From Streptomyces sp. CMB-StM0423 (lineage in GTDB: Bacteria > Actinomycetota > Actinomycetes > Streptomycetales > Streptomycetaceae), in the NCBI RefSeq assembly GCF_002847285.1, contig NZ_CP025407.1:6017001-6081000 (forward strand): DNA of 64,000 nt, in the 5' to 3' direction. A program made the translations under genes and the position numbers. The first letter of the stretch is position 1, and every line of letters begins with the position of its first letter. The notes beneath the pieces are model-generated. The model saw nothing but the letters and a program-made list of their open reading frames with translations. It did no database searches and had not been told where the DNA came from. This document shows, in pieces, positions 1-8,467 of this stretch.

Positions 1-207
1 CGGCTGATGACCGTCGCGGCCATCGTGCTGCTCACCGCCCTGGTCGGCACGCAGGCACTGCTGGACGGCGGCGGCTTCGCGGGGATCGCGCGGCCGGCGG
101 GCGTCGCGGTCGGCGGCGTCCTGGCGTGGCGGCGGGCGCCGTTCGTGGTCGTGGTCGTCGCCGCGGCGGCCACGGCGGCGCTGCTGCGGCTGCCAGGCGT
201 GGACTGA
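1..207 (+). CDS. azlD: AzlD-like branched-chain amino acid exporter subunit, 3' end only
   Basis: The last 68 codons of a gene that starts before the window. The frame is open from base 1 and ends in TGA at 205-207. The residues form two hydrophobic helices separated by a short loop with an RRAPF motif, followed by an Ala/Val-rich final helix. This is the usual C-terminus of the AzlD family, small membrane proteins that partner AzlC in exporting branched-chain amino acids or analogues. The internal ATG at 7 is not the true start, because the open frame continues upstream. AzlC is expected just before the window but cannot be seen. The family call rests on the C-terminal pattern only. Confidence 0.7.
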   Translation, partial: RLMTVAAIVLLTALVGTQALLDGGGFAGIARPAGVAVGGVLAWRRAPFVVVVVAAAATAALLRLPGVD

Positions 208-281
208 CCGGCCGCCGCCCGCCGTTGCCGCCCGTGCCGTACGGGCCGGGGGGTGAACCCGGCGGTCCCGGCCGGCGGGTG

Positions 282-844
282 TCAAGCGGGGTCGAGGGGA
301 CCCAGGAGCCAACTCCCGGCCGAGGCGGGATCGTCGTCGAAGTAGTAGTCCCTGATGGCGGCGAGCAGGTCGGCGGTGGTGACGCGACCGTCCCCGTCGG
401 CGTCCAGCCGGCGGAAGACCTCGCGGGCGTCGTGCGCCGGGAGGTTCATCAGTGCGCCCGTCCAGCGCACGTGCTCCTCCCGGTCGAGCGAGCCGTCGCC
501 GTCGACGTCGGCGATCGCCATGATCGCCTCCAGGAACTCCCCGTACCCCTCGGCGAAGTCCTCCGGCGTCTCCAGCAGCCCGCGGCGAACGCCGCCGCGT
601 ACTCGGCCTCGTCGACCCGCCCGTCCCCGTCCGTGTCCGCGGCCCGTACGAGCCGCTCCCACACCCCGAGGCACAGCTCCTCCACCCGGCGCCGCGCCGG
701 CGAGTCGGGGCCGTGGCCGAACTCCTCGCCCAGTTGCCGGGCGGCGCGCTCGAAGTCCGCGCGGTCGACGTAGCCGTCGCCGTCCGTGTCGTACGTGCGG
801 AAGCGCCGCGCGAGCTTCCGCGCCAGGAACGTCGATACCTCCAC
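282..844 (-). pseudogene. EF-hand calcium-binding protein, frameshifted
   Basis: Two minus-strand frames together encode a calerythrin-like protein of about 187 residues with four canonical EF-hand loops: DTDGDGYVDRADF, DTDGDGRVDEAEY, DVDGDGSLDREEH and DADGDGRVTTADL. The first two loops lie in one frame and the last two in another. The break falls in the segment AAAFAAGLLETPEDF and is healed by one extra C in the C run at 579-581 of the plus strand. The total length is one base short of a multiple of three, which fits a single deletion. The GTG start at 844 has a GAGAGG ribosome site. Such proteins buffer or sense cytosolic calcium. Either the gene was recently inactivated or this is a homopolymer sequencing error; the otherwise intact sequence favours a very recent event or an error. 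Confidence 0.75.
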
Positions 845-1062
845 GAGCCGTCCTCTCCGCAGGAATTGCCGCCGGCCCACGACGCTACGGCCGGTCCGCC
901 GGGGTACACAGGGCGCCCGGACGGGCGCACGGTGGCCCGGAGACGGAGGGGGAGCCGACCCCTTTACGGAGAGTGATGAAACATTTACGATGAGTGCGTG
1001 ACGGCGCCGAAGACCGGCGCGGACCGACGTCACCAGCCAGGGAAAACCGGGGGGTTGCTCGC

Positions 1063-1719
1063 ATGGCAGAACCACTGTCCGCCGCCGTCGTACTGCGCGC
1101 GCTGAAGCGCGAGGGGCTGACGATCGTCGAGCACGGCGAATGGCGCACGCACAATCGCAACCACATGGGCCCGTGGGGCCCGGTGCACGGGGTGGTCCTC
1201 CACCACACGGCCACGTCCGGCACGGACGACAGCGTCCGGCTCTGCTACCGCGGCAGGACCGACCTGCCGGGCCCGCTCTGCCACGGCGTCATCGACAAGA
1301 GCGGCCGGGTCCACCTCGTCGGCCACGGCCGGGCGAACCACGCGGGGCTGGGGGACGACGAGGTGCTGCGCGCGGTGATCGCCGAGCGGTACGGGGAGCG
1401 CCCGCCGTCGCCCAACGAGCAGAACACCGACGGCAACGCGCGGTTCTACGGCTTCGAGTGCATCAACCTCGGCGACGGCGAGGACCCGTGGCCCGACGCG
1501 CAGTTGGAGGCCGCCGAGCGGGCCTCGGCGGCGCTGTGCCGGGCGCACGGCTGGCAGGCGAAGTCGGTGATCGGTCACAAGGAGTGGACGAACCAGAAGA
1601 TCGACCCGGTGGGCTTCGGCATGCCGGGGATGCGCGAACGCATCGCGAAGCGCCTGGCGGGCAAGCCGGAAGGCGAGCCCGCACCGGAGCCCTCCGACCC
1701 CTCAACCCCCGCACCCTGA
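1063..1719 (+). CDS. N-acetylmuramoyl-L-alanine amidase (PGRP/amidase_2 type)
   Basis: A 218-residue protein of the zinc amidase_2/PGRP fold, which cuts the bond between N-acetylmuramic acid and L-alanine in peptidoglycan. Zinc-ligand signatures are visible: VVLHHTAT near residue 45, CHGVIDKSGRVHLVGHG with the NHAG element after it, and VIGHKEW near residue 170. There is no obvious signal peptide, and the Pro-rich tail (PEPSDPSTPAP) is a linker-like end without a cell-wall binding domain. The ATG at 1063 is preferred because the upstream in-frame extension from 994 is basic and unlike the domain, and a purine-rich GGGGGG stretch precedes 1063. The compact form resembles actinophage endolysins, but no other phage genes surround it, so a chromosomal muralytic enzyme is the simplest reading. 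Confidence 0.8.
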   Translation: MAEPLSAAVVLRALKREGLTIVEHGEWRTHNRNHMGPWGPVHGVVLHHTATSGTDDSVRLCYRGRTDLPGPLCHGVIDKSGRVHLVGHGRANHAGLGDDEVLRAVIAERYGERPPSPNEQNTDGNARFYGFECINLGDGEDPWPDAQLEAAERASAALCRAHGWQAKSVIGHKEWTNQKIDPVGFGMPGMRERIAKRLAGKPEGEPAPEPSDPSTPAP

Positions 1720-1907
1720 TCCGGAGCGGGCCGAGCCCGATCGCCGCGTGCTCGATCCGTGGGGTCCAGCCCGGCCCGCCTTGAACCGGACCCGGCCAGC
1801 CGCCCCATCCGACCCGTCCGCCACCCCGCCCCGCCGCTCGGGAAGCCTCGCCGCGCCGTGCAGGTTGCATCTGGCGGCAAGTCCGCCAGCCACCCAGCGG
1901 AGGCACC

Positions 1908-2390
1908 GTGACCGCATCGCCCGCCGACACCACCGCGCCGCTCGTCGTCCGGGACCTGCCCGCGCCGCCCCGGTTGGTCCACCGGGCGTGGACGGAGGCG
2001 GACCTGCTGGCGCGGTGGATCGGTCCGCGGGGCTACACCGTTCCGCGCGACACCGTCACCGTCGAGCCGTACGTCGGCGGGCGCTTCGACTACTGCATGG
2101 TCGACGCGGCCGACGACACCCACGAGGACACAACCGACCGCGACCGCTACTGGCTCCGCAACCACATCACCGAACTCGCCGCCCCCCACCTCCTCGTCCT
2201 CACCTCCGCCCCCATGCCGGAGTACGGCACCCCCGCACCGGTCACCACCCGCATCCACCTGACCCCGGCCCCGCCCGGCACCCGCCTGACGTTCACCCGC
2301 CCCTACCCGCCCGACCGCCGCCCCGGGGCCCGCGCGACGTGGACCACGTCGTTCGACAACCTCGAAGCACTCCTGCACACCCTCACCTGA
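1908..2390 (+). CDS. SRPBCC / AHSA1-type protein
   Basis: A 160-residue protein with the START-like fold of Aha1-domain (AHSA1) proteins: an N-terminal segment RLVHRAWTEADLLARWIGP, a central VEPYVGGRFDY strand, and a C-terminal helix TSFDNLEALLHTL. In bacteria these small cytoplasmic proteins bind hydrophobic ligands or act as polyketide cyclase-like proteins, and their substrates are usually unknown. The GTG start at 1908 follows a GGAGGCACC ribosome site. The gene stands alone; its stop codon is directly followed by a decamer tandem repeat. The family is clear but no reaction can be assigned. Confidence 0.75.
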   Translation: MTASPADTTAPLVVRDLPAPPRLVHRAWTEADLLARWIGPRGYTVPRDTVTVEPYVGGRFDYCMVDAADDTHEDTTDRDRYWLRNHITELAAPHLLVLTSAPMPEYGTPAPVTTRIHLTPAPPGTRLTFTRPYPPDRRPGARATWTTSFDNLEALLHTLT

Positions 2391-2490
2391 CCCTGGCCGA
2401 CCCTGGCCGACCCGGGCCGACCCGGGCCGACCCGGGCCGACCCGGGCCGACCCGGGCCGAGTCGGGCCGAGTCGGGCCGAGTGGGCCGAG
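2391..2490. repeat. Tandem decamer repeat
   Basis: Nine consecutive 10-bp units of the form CCCGGGCCGA (first two CCCTGGCCGA, last two GTCGGGCCGA) occupy 2391-2480, followed by two decayed units. The array starts at the stop of the upstream gene and runs into a truncated regulator gene on the other strand. All units read through without stops in several frames, which makes long false open frames here. Confidence 0.9.
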
Positions 2491-2494
2491 TCGA

Positions 2495-2703
2495 GCCGGG
2501 TCGGGGTCCACCCTCAGCGGGTACGGCGGCGTGTGCGGGGCGGCCACCCGCAGCTCCCTGTCGCCCTCGGCGGAGTAACCGGCGCGCCCGGTCGGCTCGC
2601 GGTACGTCGGCGCGCCCGCCTCGTGCCGCAGCATGCGCAGCATGTACGCGAACCGCTGCACCGGTCCGGCGGCCGGATCCAGCGCCTTTTCCCGGCGACC
2701 CAT
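2495..2703 (-). pseudogene. Truncated N-terminus of an XRE-type helix-turn-helix / nSTAND regulator
   Basis: The minus strand begins with MGRREKALDPAAGPVQRF at 2703, the hallmark start of a large actinobacterial family in which an XRE-like DNA-binding domain precedes WD40 or NTPase repeats. The match continues through MLRMLRHEAGAPTYRE and AGYSA, about 45 residues, then loses the family pattern. The frame then passes into the decamer repeat at 2391-2490, which would encode only a low-complexity tail, so the usual recognition helix and all downstream domains are missing. The gene looks like a remnant left by deletion, perhaps through the repeat. The open frame formally extends to 2383. Confidence 0.6.
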
Positions 2704-2773
2704 CGCGTTCCCGCCCCCCTTTCACGCTAGCCGAATTGATAGGCCGGTCGAGTGGGGGCTGCCCATCAAACGG

Positions 2774-4489
2774 GTGGCCGCTGGACTCCGGGGAGTCCTG
2801 TCCTCCCTCCCGCCGGAGCCCGCCATCGCCACCGTCCAGCACCGCGGCCTCGCCCCCGCCCCCGACGCGGAGCCGCCGGGCCACCGCCCGGCCGCCACCG
2901 CCCTCGCCGAAGCCGTCCGGGCGCCGGGCCGCGGCGTGGCCACCGCGCCCCTCGTCCTCGCGCCCGCCGCGCTCGCGCTCGTCCTGGGGCTGTGGGGCCT
3001 CGGCCGGCAGGGCACGATGTGGCGCGACGAGGCCGTCACGTACGAGATGGCCCACCGCGACCTGACCGCGCTGTGGCAGACCCTGCCGCACTTCGACGCC
3101 GTGCACGGCCTCTACTACCTGCTGATGCACGGCGTCTTCGGCCTCTGGGACGGCGGTCTCCTCGCGCTCCGGATGCCCTCCGTGCTCGCGACGGCCGCCG
3201 CCGCGGCCGGCGTCGCGCTCCTCGGCCGCCGGCTGGCGGGCCCGCGCGCGGGGCTCGTCGCCGGGCTGGTGTACCCGCTGGTCCCGGACGTGCAGCGGTA
3301 CGCGCAGGAGGGCCGGTCGTACGCGCTGGTCGCCGCCTGCCTGGTCTGGGCCGGCTGGCTGCTCGTCCGCGCCCTCGACGAGCGCAGCCCCCGGCTCTGG
3401 GCCGGCTACGCCGCGCTGATGCTGGCCGCCGGCCTGCTGCACGAGTTCGCGGTGCTCGCGATGGCCGCCCACGGCGTGACCCTGTGGCTGCGGCGCCCGG
3501 GGCAAGCGGCCCGGCGCGGCTGGTGGGTGGCCGTGGGCTGCGTCGCGGTGGGGCTGACGCCGCACGCGGTGCGCAGCGCCGGGCAGTCCGCGCAGGTGGA
3601 CTGGATCGGCATGCCGGGCCCGGTCGCGCTGCTGAAGTACGCCGCGATCGTGGTCCTCGGCGTCGGGCTCGCCGGGTTCGTCCCGCGTGCCTCGCGGCGT
3701 CTCACGCACTTCGCGCTGCCGCTCGCGGTCCTCCCCGGCGCCCTGCTCCTCCTCGCCACGCCGCTGCGCCCGCTCTACGTCGACCGCTACGTCCTCTGCT
3801 ACGCCACCGGCCTCGCCCTCCTCGCCGGGGCGGCGCTCGACGCGGCGTTACGCGCCGGGGTGCACGACCCGACCTGGGACCACCACCCCGCCGCCGGCAC
3901 TGCCGCCCCGGCCGGGGCCGCCGGACCGCGCACCCGGCGGCGCGTGACGGCGGTGGCCGTGGTCGCCGTCCTCGTCGCGCCGCTCCCGGCGACGTTCCAC
4001 CTGCGTACGCCCGCCAGCCGGCTGGACGACGTCTCCGCCGTCGCCCGCGCCGTCCAGGCGCAGAGCAGGCCCGGCGACGGGCTGTTGTTCCTGCCCGCCC
4101 GGCGGCGCGTGTGGCTGCACGGTGCGCCCGGGACGTACGACGGGCTCGTCGACCTCGCGCTCGCCGCGCCCGCCGCCGAGTCCCGCACCCTGTACGGCGC
4201 GGAGCTGCCCGCGGCGCACATCCGCGCCCGGCTGCTGGCCGCCGACCGGATCGTCGTGCTGCGCGACCCACCCGGGCAGCCGCTCGACGCCGAGCCCGGC
4301 GAGGCGGCCAAACGCGCCGTGCTGCGCGAGCACTTCAGGGAGTGCGGGACCCGGAGCGTCCGGGGCGCCCGCGTCTCCCTCTACGCGCGGTCGGGGCTCT
4401 GCCGCCCGGGCTCCGCCTCCGCGGAAGCCGCGTCGTCGCGCTCCCCGTCGTCCGCGCGCTCACCGTCCTCGTCGTTCTCCTCGGAGTGA
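2774..4489 (+). CDS. GT-C fold membrane glycosyltransferase (ArnT/PMT-like, GT39)
   Basis: An integral membrane protein of about 571 residues with a first helix near residue 60, followed by GTMWRDEAVTYEMAHR. The Asp-Glu pair in the first extracytoplasmic loop is the catalytic signature of GT-C polyprenyl-phosphate-sugar transferases (ArnT, protein mannosyltransferases). About ten more hydrophobic segments follow, then a soluble extracytoplasmic tail of about 200 residues. Such enzymes move a sugar from a polyprenyl-phosphate donor to a lipid, protein or glycan outside the membrane. The start is uncertain: GTG at 2774 or 2936 are both in frame, and the longer form from 2633 would overlap the truncated regulator gene. 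The 3' end overlaps the convergent gene by 109 bp. Confidence 0.7.
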   Translation: MAAGLRGVLSSLPPEPAIATVQHRGLAPAPDAEPPGHRPAATALAEAVRAPGRGVATAPLVLAPAALALVLGLWGLGRQGTMWRDEAVTYEMAHRDLTALWQTLPHFDAVHGLYYLLMHGVFGLWDGGLLALRMPSVLATAAAAAGVALLGRRLAGPRAGLVAGLVYPLVPDVQRYAQEGRSYALVAACLVWAGWLLVRALDERSPRLWAGYAALMLAAGLLHEFAVLAMAAHGVTLWLRRPGQAARRGWWVAVGCVAVGLTPHAVRSAGQSAQVDWIGMPGPVALLKYAAIVVLGVGLAGFVPRASRRLTHFALPLAVLPGALLLLATPLRPLYVDRYVLCYATGLALLAGAALDAALRAGVHDPTWDHHPAAGTAAPAGAAGPRTRRRVTAVAVVAVLVAPLPATFHLRTPASRLDDVSAVARAVQAQSRPGDGLLFLPARRRVWLHGAPGTYDGLVDLALAAPAAESRTLYGAELPAAHIRARLLAADRIVVLRDPPGQPLDAEPGEAAKRAVLREHFRECGTRSVRGARVSLYARSGLCRPGSASAEAASSRSPSSARSPSSSFSSE

Positions 4490-5379
4490 CGCGGCCGCGG
4501 CACCGACGTGCGGACGAACTCCACCTCCGCGTACGGCGGCGTACGCAGCCACAGCCGCCGCCCCACCGCGAGCCACACCACCCAGCAGAACGCCACCAGG
4601 CCCGTCAGCCCCACCAGGGTGTTCGCCAGGAACTCCGTCACCGGCGGGTGCTCCACCGTCGCCTTGTCGACCCAGTACGGGCCGCCCCACTTCCAGTCCA
4701 TCGGGGCGTCCTCGGACGTCTGCGCCCAGATGGTCCAGGCGAATATCCGGCACGCGCCGTACAGGAAGTAGGCGTGGTAGAGCGCCAGCAGGAAGCGGTC
4801 TGACAGGCCGACGCGGTGGCGCAGCCAGCCCCAGGCGGGGTCCGCCGGATAGACGTGCTGTTTGAAGTACTTGGCGGTCAGGGAGCGGTAGTTGTACGCG
4901 AGCATCGCCAGCCAGAACAGGTCCCAGGCCAGGCCCAGACTGCCGTAGTACGCGGCGGCGTCCCCGTAGCGGCCCTCCTGCGCCGCGTACGCCCACATGC
5001 CCGTCGAGTAGTGCTGGTCGGTGAAGGGGAAGAAGAGCATCACGCCGACGCTGTCGAAGCAGTCGGTCAGCACGTGCGCCCACTGGCCGATCAGCAGGCC
5101 GAGCGCCCACTCGCGGCTCTTGAAGATCAGCAGCACGGCCAGCGCGAGCACTACGCCCCACGCCAGCGTGTGGGTGAAGCCGACGCCCGGCCAGCCGCGG
5201 TGGTAGTCCCAGGCGTTCTCCGGCTTGAAGGAGAAGCTGCCTATCTCGAAGCCGTAGACGGTGCCCTTCGTGCCCATGTCGGGCAGGAAGCAGCCGAGGA
5301 GGATCGCCAGGTACGAGACCTTGACCTTGGTGTGCTTGTGGAGGATGTAGCTCTCCAGCTCATGTGCCGCCCAGCTCAC
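4381..5379 (-). CDS. YdjM/PF04307-type membrane-bound metal-dependent hydrolase-like protein
   Basis: A 332-residue membrane protein starting MSWAAHELESYILHKH. Conserved polar residues sit in membrane segments: FLPDMGTKG, GVGFTHTLAWG, GQWAHVLTDCFDS. This His/Asp layout is that of the YdjM (LexA-regulated inner-membrane) family, annotated as putative metal-dependent hydrolases though no activity is established. Five or six helices are followed by an acidic, Ser/Glu/Asp-rich cytoplasmic tail of about 50 residues. It overlaps the upstream small membrane gene by an ATGA, so the two are translationally coupled. Its last 109 bases overlap the end of the convergent glycosyltransferase gene, and both readings look genuinely coding there. 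Confidence 0.75.
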   Translation of the reverse strand: MSWAAHELESYILHKHTKVKVSYLAILLGCFLPDMGTKGTVYGFEIGSFSFKPENAWDYHRGWPGVGFTHTLAWGVVLALAVLLIFKSREWALGLLIGQWAHVLTDCFDSVGVMLFFPFTDQHYSTGMWAYAAQEGRYGDAAAYYGSLGLAWDLFWLAMLAYNYRSLTAKYFKQHVYPADPAWGWLRHRVGLSDRFLLALYHAYFLYGACRIFAWTIWAQTSEDAPMDWKWGGPYWVDKATVEHPPVTEFLANTLVGLTGLVAFCWVVWLAVGRRLWLRTPPYAEVEFVRTSVPRPRHSEENDEDGERADDGERDDAASAEAEPGRQSPDRA

Positions 5380-5669
5380 CGGTCTTCCCCCTCGCCGCCG
5401 TCGCCGGCCCCGTCGCCGTCCGGGCCGTCGTGCGGGCTGCCGTCCCGGCCGTCGTCCCCGGGGTGCCGCCGGGCGCGTACCTTGTCGACGGCCCAGCCGG
5501 TCAGGAGGATCGCCGCGATCGCGACCACCGGGCCGCGGGTCCAGGTGAGGATGCCCCGGGTGAAGATCGCGCCGCCGGCGACGAGGGCGATCACGGCGGC
5601 CGTGTAGCCGGCGACGTCGCCGGCGCGGGTGCGGCGTACGGGCCGCAGGAACGCCGGGCGGCTAGGCAC
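5376..5669 (-). CDS. Small two-helix membrane protein
   Basis: A 97-residue protein with a basic N-terminus, two hydrophobic helices (about residues 20-38 and 45-62), a short basic stretch KVRARR, and an Asp/Gly-rich disordered tail. No family is recognised. Its stop overlaps the start of the following YdjM-type gene (ATGA), so the two probably form one transcript and may work together in the membrane. Confidence 0.6.
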   Translation of the reverse strand: MPSRPAFLRPVRRTRAGDVAGYTAAVIALVAGGAIFTRGILTWTRGPVVAIAAILLTGWAVDKVRARRHPGDDGRDGSPHDGPDGDGAGDGGEGEDR

Positions 5670-5906
5670 CGGGGGTCACCCCCGCGGTGCGGCCCGCCTG
5701 CGCGGGGTGAGTCGTCCGTATGCGTACGGGCCCGCCCCCGCGTCCCGTTCCGCTTCCGCGTACGGCTATGCCGTCGCGTATCGCGCCCTCACCGTGCACC
5801 GCGCCCCACCGTTCCGTCGTCCGCCGGCGCGGCTCCCCGGCCGCGCAGGCCCCCCTCGGTCGTCCGGGATCTTACGGGATGGGGCACGGTGCTCGGCATT
5901 CCGGCG

Positions 5907-6884
5907 TCAGCTCGCGGGCCTGGTCTCGTAGACCAGCAGCTCCGTGCCCGCGGGGGAGGTGCCGTCGTCGGGCGCCGCCCACATGCGCAGTCCTTCGCCG
6001 CGCAGCGCCTCCAGCAGCACGGGGTTGCGGGTCGCGACGTGGCCGCCCGTCGACCAGAGCTGCACCGGCACCTCGTGCTCGATGTCGAACGTGCGCAGGT
6101 CGATGGTCGCGATGCCGCCCAGCTCGAAGTCGGCGCCGGAGGCGTTCTTGAAGCCGGTGATGCCGGTGCAGAGCATCTTGCGGGAGTCGGCGTACGCGCA
6201 GTCCTGGTAGTCGACGAAGTGGCTCTGGTTCGTCCGCCGCTGCATCTGGCGGCCGTGCCGGTCCCAGGTGTAGAGGGTCCGCGAGCCCCACGAGACGCCG
6301 TGCACCTTGCCGGTGCGCGGCTCGGGCACCACGCCGCCGACGTGGTCGTCGACCCGGAACTCCTCGGTCACCTTCAGCGTGCCGACGTCGACGCGGTAGA
6401 CGACGGCGGCGCTGTCGGGCCGGTACTCCGCGACCGGGACCCAGACCGAGCGGCCGTCGGTGTCGATGCCGCCGGGGTGGTACATGTCGCCCTCGCCCAG
6501 CGTGATGTCCTCCATGAGCCGGCCCTTGAGGTCGAGGACGAAGAGGTGGCCGACGCCGCGTCCTGGGCTGCGGTCGTAGCCGTCGACGGGCTCCGGGTAG
6601 CGCACCGGCGGCTCGATGACCTCGACGCTGGAGAGGAACAGCCTGTCGCCGACGCGGGTCATGCCCTGCGGGTGGTACGTCTCGAAGTCCAGCGGCAGCT
6701 TCTCGACCAGTTCCCACTTGCTGTTGCGGTCCAGCTTCGCGACGGCCCCGACGACGGGGGCGTCGCGCTCGGGCCGGTGGTCGCCGCCGGGCCGGGCGGC
6801 GGGGGCGGCGGAGGCGGCGACGGTGCCGAGCAGGGCCGCGGCCAGGGCAGTGACGCCGAGCGTTCTGGCGTACCTCATGTGCAT
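5907..6884 (-). CDS. Secreted DUF6454-like protein
   Basis: A 325-residue protein with a signal peptide (MHMRYARTLGVTALAAALLG, cleaved near ASAAPAA) and repeated beta-propeller-like strands such as YHPQGMTRVGDRLFLSSVEV, HLFVLDLKG and VWVPVAEYRPDS. This matches an uncharacterised actinobacterial secreted family annotated as DUF6454. The propeller look suggests binding or lactonase-like chemistry, but no active site can be assigned. ATG at 6884 is chosen because GGAGAGG lies five bases upstream and the signal peptide begins there; the longer frame to 7031 adds a non-signal basic segment. It lies 204 bp downstream of aztD on the same strand. Confidence 0.65.
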   Translation of the reverse strand: MHMRYARTLGVTALAAALLGTVAASAAPAARPGGDHRPERDAPVVGAVAKLDRNSKWELVEKLPLDFETYHPQGMTRVGDRLFLSSVEVIEPPVRYPEPVDGYDRSPGRGVGHLFVLDLKGRLMEDITLGEGDMYHPGGIDTDGRSVWVPVAEYRPDSAAVVYRVDVGTLKVTEEFRVDDHVGGVVPEPRTGKVHGVSWGSRTLYTWDRHGRQMQRRTNQSHFVDYQDCAYADSRKMLCTGITGFKNASGADFELGGIATIDLRTFDIEHEVPVQLWSTGGHVATRNPVLLEALRGEGLRMWAAPDDGTSPAGTELLVYETRPAS

Positions 6885-7088
6885 CGATCCTCTCCCTCGC
6901 GGGCCGGCCAGGACGGCGGGGTGCTCCCCGCGGCGGCCGCCGGCCGGCGCCCGATGATGGCGAGGCCATCCTGCCCGTACGTGGCGGCGAGGTAATCCCG
7001 CGGCGAACAGCGGGACACGGCGACGGAACACCGCGCCGTCCGCGATGCCCCGCCGCCGCGCTCGGGGGACCTCCGTCCCGGCCGGTCC

Positions 7089-8411
7089 TCAGCCCGCCAT
7101 GCCGAGCACCGTCAGCGAGTACGGCGTGAAGCCCAGCTCCATCGTCCGCGTCACCTCGAACCGCTCCCGGGCCACCTCCGCCTCGATCAGGGAACCGGTG
7201 AACGGATCCGTCACGTACACCGACTCCTCGCCCGGCGCCAGCGCGGCCTGGTTCTTCGTCCAGTCCGCCGAGACCTCGAACGGCTCGGTCACCTTGGAGG
7301 AGGCGACGACCTCCGCGCCCTTCGGGTCGACCCCGTGCAGTTCGCCGTCCGCGGTGAGCGCGAGGCCCCGGTCCCAGTACGGGTCCCAGGTGAACGCGGC
7401 GCGCGCGGCAGGCAGTCCGACGCGGCGCATGGTGCGCTCGCCGAGGTCCAGCGCGGCCATCGCCTCGTCGCCGAAGGTGCCGAGGACGGCGTCGCCGCTG
7501 TGCCCGGCGAAGGAGCTGACGCGCTCCTCCTCGCCGCTGCCGGCCGGGTTGGGGATCTTGTCGGCGGCCCACTTGCCGCCGTCGCCGCGCTCCAGCACCA
7601 GCACGCCGTCCAGGCAGCCGAAGAGCAGCAGATCGTCGCCGACGGCGTGTTCGCCGTGCAGTTCGGGGCAGTTGCGGAAGGCGGCGAGTTCGCGGTTGTG
7701 CGCGTCGTGGACCCGTACGCCGACGGGCAGGTCCTCCTCCGTCTTGCCGGGGATGGTGACGGCCATCTCGCCGTTCTCCAGGGTCACCGCGACGCCGTGG
7801 TGCGGGCCCTCCGCCTTCAGCTCGCGCTCCGGCTCCGTGCTCGCGTCCTCCGCGCCGACGTGCAGCACCTGGGCCGTGCCCGTGCCGTCGTCGAAGACGG
7901 TGACGTGCTCGCCGTGCGGCACGGCGTGCGACGGGTACTCGCCCTTCAGGCCGCCCAGGAGCCGGGGGCGTTCGTGATGCGCGTCCTGGTGGCCGCCGTG
8001 GTCCTCCCAGCGGATGCCGGCGTCCAGGAGGTGGGTGACGCCCTGCTCGCCCTGGGGGAGCAGGACGTGGGTGTCGTCCTCGGTCCGTACGGGCCTGGAC
8101 TGGCCCTCGACGCGCAGGGTACGCACCGTGCCGCCGTCGGCGAGGCCGATGACGCGGACGGCGCCGGAGCCCTGCTCGGTGACGACGGCGCGCAGCTCGG
8201 GGGCGCCGTGGGCGGTCTTCTCCGCGGGCCAGCCGGAGCGGTCGGCGCCGCCCTGCTCGCCGCCGGCCGCGTCCGACGCGCGGCCGGCGCCGGGCTTTCC
8301 GCCGCCCGGGTCGTCGTCGCTCTCCGCACAGCCGCCGGCCAGCACGAGGGCTATCGCCGCGACGCCGGCGGCGAGCGTCTTCCTGGTTTTCGTAATGACA
8401 ATCATTTTCAT
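7089..8411 (-). CDS. aztD: Zinc metallochaperone AztD-like lipoprotein
   Basis: A 440-residue lipoprotein: the signal peptide ends in the lipobox LAGGCAES, then a Gly/Asp-rich linker and a seven-bladed propeller. A His-rich loop (WEDHGGHQDAHHERP) near residue 140 and further motifs HGVAV, FAGHSGDAVLG and FTWDPYWDRG fit AztD, the extracytoplasmic zinc chaperone that loads zinc onto the AztC binding protein of the AztABC importer. No aztABC genes are in the window, so it may serve a distant transporter. A Fur/Zur-type palindrome overlaps the start codon, strongly suggesting zinc repression. Two starts are possible, ATG at 8411 or at 8405; the second fits a leaderless mRNA with -10 TATCGT. Confidence 0.8.
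   Translation of the reverse strand: MKMIVITKTRKTLAAGVAAIALVLAGGCAESDDDPGGGKPGAGRASDAAGGEQGGADRSGWPAEKTAHGAPELRAVVTEQGSGAVRVIGLADGGTVRTLRVEGQSRPVRTEDDTHVLLPQGEQGVTHLLDAGIRWEDHGGHQDAHHERPRLLGGLKGEYPSHAVPHGEHVTVFDDGTGTAQVLHVGAEDASTEPERELKAEGPHHGVAVTLENGEMAVTIPGKTEEDLPVGVRVHDAHNRELAAFRNCPELHGEHAVGDDLLLFGCLDGVLVLERGDGGKWAADKIPNPAGSGEEERVSSFAGHSGDAVLGTFGDEAMAALDLGERTMRRVGLPAARAAFTWDPYWDRGLALTADGELHGVDPKGAEVVASSKVTEPFEVSADWTKNQAALAPGEESVYVTDPFTGSLIEAEVARERFEVTRTMELGFTPYSLTVLGMAG
8396..8410 (-). promoter_or_regulatory. Zur-like operator overlapping aztD start
   Basis: The minus strand reads TGAAAATGATTGTCA, a 7-1-7 inverted repeat with one mismatch, the form of Fur/Zur-family boxes. It covers both candidate ATG codons of aztD. 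TATCGT, a TANNNT -10 element, lies at 8413-8418 just upstream, seven bases from the second ATG. Regulator identity is inferred from AztD's zinc role. Confidence 0.7.
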
Positions 8412-8467
8412 GACGATAGCAGGAGTGTGTGCGGGCGTCCGCCGCCGGGGGGTGCGGGCATGCGAAA

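Noticed and set aside
1063..1719. Amidase as sign of a prophage
   Set aside because: No integrase, capsid, holin or attachment sites are nearby, and flanks are ordinary chromosomal genes.
2391..2490. Repeat array as possible CRISPR
   Set aside because: Units are 10 bp, contiguous and without spacers, and no cas genes are near.
2303..3709. 468-codon minus-strand frame across the decamer repeat
   Set aside because: Its length comes from the stop-free repeat and from shadowing the glycosyltransferase gene.
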